This document shows positions 13,888 to 17,676 of a DNA stretch of 17,676 nucleotides, one piece after another. This DNA comes from an uncultured Geobacter sp. (GTDB lineage Bacteria > Desulfobacterota > Desulfuromonadia > Geobacterales > Geobacteraceae). The stretch is taken from assembly GCA_937886325.1 (NCBI GenBank), contig CALABV010000049.1, positions 1 through 17,676 on the forward strand. Direction: 5' to 3'. The position numbers were made by a program, and so were the translations under genes. The notes under the pieces were generated by a model. It was not told where the DNA came from. It worked only from the letters and a program-made list of their open reading frames with translations, and did no database searches. How positions within the stretch are numbered: position 1 is the first letter of the stretch; each line of letters opens with the position of its first letter.

Positions 13888-15871
13888 ACACCCCCTTGTA
13901 GCGCACAGCCATCACGGTGATATCGTCCGATTGGGGCGCGCCGGATGCGAATTCCTTCACCTGCTCCATGATTGCGGTCGCAATGGAATCAGGACCTCCC
14001 CCTGCCAGCGTTTGCAGCTCTTCCCGCAGGCGATCATCGCCGAACAACACGTCCGCCGGGTTCATGGCCTCGGTCACCCCGTCGGTATAGAGAAACAGGG
14101 ACTCGCCCGGCTCCAGCCGCAGGGTTTCGCGCCGATAGGGCGCGTCTTCCATCACCCCGAGAGCCAGCCCGTTGACCGTTTTGATAAAGGATACCGCACC
14201 CGTTTTTCTCAGTACCAGCGGGTGGTTGTGTCCGGCGTTGGCAAAGACGACCTCACCGGTTCGCGTGTCGAGGATGCCGCAGAACACGGTCACGAACATG
14301 TTCACCCGGTTTTCGCGGCTCAACTCGTCGTTCACCCTGGCGAAAATCTCTTCGGGCTGCAGACCCTGGCGGGCGGTGGCCTTGAGCAGGGTCATGGAAA
14401 CGGCCATGAACAGGGCGGCCGGCACCCCCTTGCCGGAGACGTCCGCAACCACGAAACAGAGCCGATCCTCGTCGATGGGAAAGAAGTCGTAGAAGTCGCC
14501 ACCCACTTCCTTTGCCGGTTCGATGAACGCCCGCAGGTCGTAGCGGTCGCGCGGCGGCGCAGGAGGGAATTCCGTCGGCAGGATGTTCATCTGGATGTCG
14601 CGGGCAATGGCCAGCTCGCCGTTTATCCTCTCCCGTTCGGCTGCCGCCTCGGCCGCCTGGCGGATGTGATCCTTGAGGGACAGCTTCATGGAGCGGAAGG
14701 ATTCGGTCAGCTTCCCCACTTCGTCGCGGGAGGTTGCGGGAGGGAGTTCCACGTCCAGGTCGCCGTCCGCGATGGCTTCGGTTGCCGTTGCCATGGCCCG
14801 CAGGGGTTTGGTGATGGAGCGGGCGATGAGGATGACGGCAAGGAAAAGGAGGAGCAGACCGGCGCACCCCAGGACGATGACAACCCTGTGCAGTGCAATG
14901 ATGTCCTCGGCCAGTTCGTCTTCGGGAAAGATGACGGCCAGGGACCAGCTGCTCGACGGGATGGGCGCGTAGTAGACCCATGACTGCTTGCCGGCCGCCA
15001 GGATGGGAAAGGGGGCGAAACCGGACTCTCCCGCGACCATCCGCCTGCCGAGGTCGGCGAGGCGAGGATCTCCGCGCTTCCTGGCCAGGTCGAAGATGGT
15101 TCCCGTCATGATGAGGCTCTTGTCGGGGTGGGTGACGACGGTTCCTTTTTTGGAAATGAGTATCCCGAAGCCGGAGTGGAGAATCCTGATGGAAGATACG
15201 ATATCGCTGAGTTGCTCCAGGGAGATATCGGCCGTGACAACGCCCCGGAAGCGGTCCACGCCCCCCGCCGTCCGGTACAGGGGGACCGAATAGGTGGACA
15301 TGATGATCTTTCCGAAACCGGTATCGAAGTAGGGTTCGCTCCATACCGCCTTTCGGAGGCGTTTCGGCGTCTGGTACCACTCCCAGTCGTAATGGGCGGG
15401 CGCGTACGGGTCGGTGGCGAGGATCGCGCCGTCGTGTTTATGGAAATAGGGGGCGAAGTACCGGGTCTTCCTGCCGAGAGCGTGGGGTTCGAAGGCGAGA
15501 ATGGCGCCGTACACCTCCGGGTTCTCCGCCACGGAGGCCCGCAGCATGCGGAGCATTTCTTCCCTGGTCAGGGAGCAGTTTTCCAGCGCGGACGCCATTC
15601 CCTCCGGCACGTTTTCCACGGCGTTGAGGATGGTCTCGATGCGGGAGACCGCGTTCCGGGCCAGGTTCTCGGCCCGTTCCCGGGTGTCCTTCTCGATGGT
15701 GTCCCGTGAAAAGCGGTAGGTGTAGCCGAAGATGACGAGAAAGATGAAAGCGCTGCTGGCGCAGCACAAGAGGATCAATTTGAAGGCTATCCCCCGGTTC
15801 CTGAGGATGGCCGTCACGCCCTCCCGGGAAAGGGATCGCCCGCGGGCGGGGATTTCCCGTCCCCCGCTCAT
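13886..15871 (-). CDS. dCache-HAMP-SpoIIE (PP2C-type) membrane phosphatase, RsbU-like
   Basis: A 661-aa sensor phosphatase expected to dephosphorylate the STAS antagonist encoded two genes upstream. TM1 about residues 28-52, an extracytoplasmic dCache-type sensor 53-325 (YGAILAFEPH, GVVTADISLEQLSDIV, FGILISKKGTVVTHPD), TM2 328-350, HAMP 350-402, a short coiled linker with ERERINGELAIARDIQMNILP, then the PP2C/SpoIIE domain 450-657. Metal-binding acidic residues are present: Asp459 (GGDFYD), Asp477 (DVSGKG), Asp597 (TDGVTEA) and Asp649/650 (SDDITV). Its ATG overlaps the RsbW stop by four bases. The dCache sensor probably binds a small organic ligand; which one is unknown. The stop codon lies in a palindromic repeat. 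Confidence 0.94.
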   Translation of the reverse strand: MSGGREIPARGRSLSREGVTAILRNRGIAFKLILLCCASSAFIFLVIFGYTYRFSRDTIEKDTRERAENLARNAVSRIETILNAVENVPEGMASALENCSLTREEMLRMLRASVAENPEVYGAILAFEPHALGRKTRYFAPYFHKHDGAILATDPYAPAHYDWEWYQTPKRLRKAVWSEPYFDTGFGKIIMSTYSVPLYRTAGGVDRFRGVVTADISLEQLSDIVSSIRILHSGFGILISKKGTVVTHPDKSLIMTGTIFDLARKRGDPRLADLGRRMVAGESGFAPFPILAAGKQSWVYYAPIPSSSWSLAVIFPEDELAEDIIALHRVVIVLGCAGLLLLFLAVILIARSITKPLRAMATATEAIADGDLDVELPPATSRDEVGKLTESFRSMKLSLKDHIRQAAEAAAERERINGELAIARDIQMNILPTEFPPAPPRDRYDLRAFIEPAKEVGGDFYDFFPIDEDRLCFVVADVSGKGVPAALFMAVSMTLLKATARQGLQPEEIFARVNDELSRENRVNMFVTVFCGILDTRTGEVVFANAGHNHPLVLRKTGAVSFIKTVNGLALGVMEDAPYRRETLRLEPGESLFLYTDGVTEAMNPADVLFGDDRLREELQTLAGGGPDSIATAIMEQVKEFASGAPQSDDITVMAVRYKGV

Positions 15872-16308
15872 GCGTCGCCGCTCTCGCCGCCCGCCTTCCC
15901 GCCGGGGAGGAACGTCAGATCCAGAAGGTTGCGCCCCCCTTCCCGGCGGTACTCCGCCCGGTCGGACATGGAACGGATGAGGAAGCAGCCGAGTCCGCCC
16001 ACCTGCCGCTCCAGAATGTCCGCGGACAGGTCCGGTTCCTCGGCGTCCAGGACGTTGAAGGGGACCCCCGAATCCGCGATGAGGATGGAAAGGGCCGTAT
16101 CGTTGCCGTCGCAGCGGACCTCCACCTCTCCGCCTTGATCGGGGTAGGCGTACTTGCAGACGTTGACCACCGCCTCTTCCACCACCAGCTCGATATCCGG
16201 GAGACGGCGGGCCGCCCAGGGGATCTCACCGGCGCAGTCGGTCACAAACCGCAGGATGCCTTCCAGGTTTTCGATGCGTGCCTCATAGCGCACGCTCCGG
16301 GGGGGCAT
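15868..16308 (-). CDS. RsbW/SpoIIAB-like anti-sigma factor serine kinase
   Basis: A 146-aa protein of the HATPase_c_2 family. The N box is VVEEAVVNVCKYAYP (Glu44, Glu45, Asn49), G1 is DSGVPFN (Asp79) and G2 is VGGLGCFLIRSMSD (103-116). In known partner switches this kinase phosphorylates the STAS antagonist and, when free, binds a sigma factor or other target. The ATG at 16308 is 4 bases past the STAS stop, with only a poor SD, and its own stop overlaps the phosphatase start, so all three are coupled. No target sigma factor lies in the window, so it may act on a distant sigma factor or on a non-sigma effector. Confidence 0.92.
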   Translation of the reverse strand: MPPRSVRYEARIENLEGILRFVTDCAGEIPWAARRLPDIELVVEEAVVNVCKYAYPDQGGEVEVRCDGNDTALSILIADSGVPFNVLDAEEPDLSADILERQVGGLGCFLIRSMSDRAEYRREGGRNLLDLTFLPGGKAGGESGDA

Positions 16309-16312
16309 GGCC

Positions 16313-16648
16313 TCAGCCGACGCTTTTCAGCGCCGTATCAGGGGAGTCGTGGAGCTGGAACAGGGAGCCGAAGCCGGAGATCTCGAACACATCCTTTACG
16401 GGTCCGGTGACGCCGCTGAAAAGAAGCCTTCCCTCCACCGCCTTGAGGGCCTTGGCCGTGGCCAGGATGCTCCTCAGACCCGCACTGCTGATATACACGA
16501 GGCCGGAAAAGTCGTTGACGAAGGTTTTTTCTCCCTCGTCCATGAGCCGGCGGAGTTGCTGTTCATAATCCGGGGCCGTTACGGCATCCATCTTGCCGGT
16601 GACCGCCACAATCGTCGCGTTTTTTTCTTTTCGTACCTGGATATCCAT
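16313..16648 (-). CDS. STAS-domain anti-sigma factor antagonist (RsbV/SpoIIAA-like)
   Basis: A 111-aa single STAS domain. The phospho-acceptor is Ser55 in YISSAGLRSIL, the position of Ser58 in SpoIIAA. The start MDIQVRKEKNATIVAVTGKMDAVTAP and the C-terminal VFEISGFGSLFQLHDS fit the family. In a partner switch the dephosphorylated form binds the RsbW-like kinase and frees its target. The ATG at 16648 was preferred because AGGAGG lies 5 bases upstream; a GTG at 16654 overlaps that site. First gene of the cassette, directly after a nested inverted repeat. Confidence 0.93.
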   Translation of the reverse strand: MDIQVRKEKNATIVAVTGKMDAVTAPDYEQQLRRLMDEGEKTFVNDFSGLVYISSAGLRSILATAKALKAVEGRLLFSGVTGPVKDVFEISGFGSLFQLHDSPDTALKSVG

Positions 16649-16670
16649 ATCCACCTCCTGGAAAAGTGTG

Positions 16671-16763
16671 TGTCAGAGCAAAAGAACAGGTTGATAGGCT
16701 GAAGGCTGAAGATTTTCGGAAGAAAGCCCTTCAGTCTTCAGCCTTCAACCTTGGCCTCTGACA
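16671..16763. repeat. Nested inverted repeat between the unknown gene and the STAS cassette
   Basis: Outer arms TGTCAGAG (16671-16678) and CTCTGACA (16756-16763), then GGTT/AACC (16689-16692, 16747-16750), then a 12-bp core GAAGGCTGAAGA (16701-16712) and TCTTCAGCCTTC (16735-16746) with a 22-base loop. The core contains GGCTGAA units in tandem. It begins 7 bases past the stop of the unknown gene and could terminate its transcript, although no long T-run follows. Confidence 0.6.
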
Positions 16764-16769
16764 GTTACG

Positions 16770-17318
16770 TCAGAGCTTGAAGAACGTGCGCAGCCGGGAA
16801 ACGAGCGAATCACCGGATCCCTTGTCAACCAGCAGGGATTCCGTGAGGTCCTGTTCGGCATCCGGCAGGTCTTCCCGGAAAACCGGCTCGCCGGCCGTGA
16901 TGCCGGCCACGGAGAAGACCGAGGGGCAGAGGGTGCCGACGATGAACGACCGGGAGACCACCGCGTTGTTTTTCAGGTAGATGTCAACCTCCTGGAAATA
17001 GTTTCCCGTGAACTCCCGCAGGGTGAAGGGGATGGAGAGGGCGCTCTCGAACTCGGGAAAACGGTCCTGCAGGCCGTCCCAGTCGATGGCGCCGAACCTC
17101 GCCTCCGCCTCTCGCCAGGCCTTCTCGTCCGGCGTCTCGACGATAAAGAGGAGAGAGAGGTAGCGTGAGTCGGCCCTGCCCGGTTTCGGCCTGGAGATCT
17201 TGCACAGGCCCGACAGAGGTCCGTCGGCGTTCGTCTCGTCCCGGAAATCGAAAAAAGCGAGCATCTCTTCCTTGTGAAAGACGTCGATGAACTCCCGGTA
17301 CAGGTCGATATTCTTCAT
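16770..17318 (-). CDS. Unidentified 182-aa protein upstream of the partner-switch cassette
   Basis: I do not recognise a family. The ATG at 17318 was chosen for AGGAGG 8 bases upstream and the natural start MKNIDLYREFIDVFHKEEML; the frame stays open farther upstream but that part is Arg-rich and unconvincing. The protein is soluble and acidic with mixed helix and strand: a helical N-terminus, a central SRYLSLLFIVETPDEKAWREAEARFG, then FTLREFTGNYFQEVDIYLKNNAVVSRSFIVGTL, which reads like a beta-sheet domain, and a C-terminal tail SLVSRLRTFFKL. No signal, membrane helix or catalytic motif is visible. Transcribed in the same direction as the STAS cassette and separated from it by 121 bases containing an inverted repeat; a functional link is possible but unproven. 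Confidence 0.72.
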   Translation of the reverse strand: MKNIDLYREFIDVFHKEEMLAFFDFRDETNADGPLSGLCKISRPKPGRADSRYLSLLFIVETPDEKAWREAEARFGAIDWDGLQDRFPEFESALSIPFTLREFTGNYFQEVDIYLKNNAVVSRSFIVGTLCPSVFSVAGITAGEPVFREDLPDAEQDLTESLLVDKGSGDSLVSRLRTFFKL

Positions 17319-17511
17319 GCTGGTATCCTCCTTGTGCCTTCCCGTTCTCCTGAGTCCGTAGCGCCTTCGCGGAACGCCTCGGTTTCTTGCATGTCTTTGG
17401 AATGAGGCAGCCCGACGAAGGTCACCCGGCCTGACCGGCAAAAAACGGCGTCAGCGACGATGAACCCCGGCATTCCGCTTGTCTCGGGGATCAGGCGTTA
17501 CGGATTCAGGG

Positions 17512-17676
17512 TTACCTTTCCGCCTTGTCCAGCTCCCCGCGGTGGTCCCGTCCCAGGTCGCTGCGCCGGAACTGGTCGCTGCGCGGAAGAATCAGATGGA
17601 AGTCGCCCGTTTCATCGAGCGCGACCGAGGCGTTCTCTATGCGGCAGTCGAGGAGATGGCCCCCGGCCTTCCGGTC
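17512..17676 (-). CDS. C-terminal end of an unidentified protein, 5' part outside the window
   Basis: An open frame enters from the window edge and runs 54 codons to TAA at 17514-17512. It ends GELDKAER and contains GDFHLILPRSDQFRRSDL. Codon use matches the neighbouring genes (strong G/C third positions). Too little is visible to assign a family. The 193-base gap to the next gene holds only short weak hairpins. Confidence 0.55.
   Translation of the reverse strand, partial: DRKAGGHLLDCRIENASVALDETGDFHLILPRSDQFRRSDLGRDHRGELDKAER

Noticed and set aside
13820..14983. 387-codon open frame on the plus strand opposite the SpoIIE-type phosphatase
   Set aside because: Antisense to intact HAMP and PP2C motifs; the translation is rich in His, Gly and Arg with no recognisable domain.
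14253..15380. 375-codon minus-strand frame inside the phosphatase gene
   Set aside because: Out of frame with the phosphatase, and its Arg/Pro/His-rich composition is typical of a shifted reading of GC-rich DNA.
17430..17460. Possible intrinsic terminator (CGTC-GCT-GACG then T-run on the minus strand)
   Set aside because: Only a 4-bp stem with a 3-base loop; too weak to call although the T-run is real.
1..17676. CRISPR arrays, tRNA or rRNA genes, transposases, phage genes
   Set aside because: No regularly spaced direct repeats, cloverleaf-like segments, or transposase, integrase or phage protein motifs were seen on either strand.

Overview
The window is a chromosomal segment of a Gram-negative, GC-rich bacterium. 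The gene set suggests a Geobacter-like member of the Desulfuromonadota: an NtrC-type sigma54 activator with its kinase, a DUF3417-type alpha-glucan phosphorylase, an exported SYLF protein and a STAS/RsbW/SpoIIE partner-switch cassette. This is inferred from gene content; there is no rRNA or other marker. Every gene I can support lies on the minus strand, so the window is read here from high to low coordinates.

Region 1 (17676 to 13886): the C-terminal end of an unidentified protein; an unidentified 182-aa protein; a nested inverted repeat; then a tight cassette of STAS antagonist, RsbW-like kinase and membrane-bound dCache-HAMP-PP2C phosphatase. The cassette holds both the sensor input and the phosphatase/kinase/antagonist switch. 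Its target sigma factor or effector is not in view. The phosphatase stop codon lies inside a perfect 24-bp palindrome.

Region 2 (13777 to 11690): an AzgA-type purine permease, then a compositionally distinct (AT-richer) two-gene unit: a minimal zeta-toxin-like P-loop kinase and a 61-aa partner that starts on the base after its stop codon.

Region 3 (11417 to 7404): a GT2-like glycosyltransferase that appears to be read from a leaderless transcript and carries a perfect 27-nt hairpin in its coding sequence; an exported SYLF protein with its own promoter; an M20D amidohydrolase whose start abuts the SYLF stop; and a 402-base non-coding stretch holding a GC-rich inverted-repeat element and a terminator.

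Region 4 (7403 to 1): a small ABM-domain protein; a promoter and operon of sensor histidine kinase and sigma54-dependent response regulator (ATGA overlap), followed 105 bases later by alpha-glucan phosphorylase; and finally a lipoprotein-signal Omp85/D15 barrel cut off by the window edge.

The least explained items are the zeta-like kinase with its small partner, the family of (C/T)AGGGGC-ended palindromes, the intragenic hairpin, and the unknown gene next to the partner switch. I see no CRISPR array, tRNA, rRNA, transposase or phage gene.
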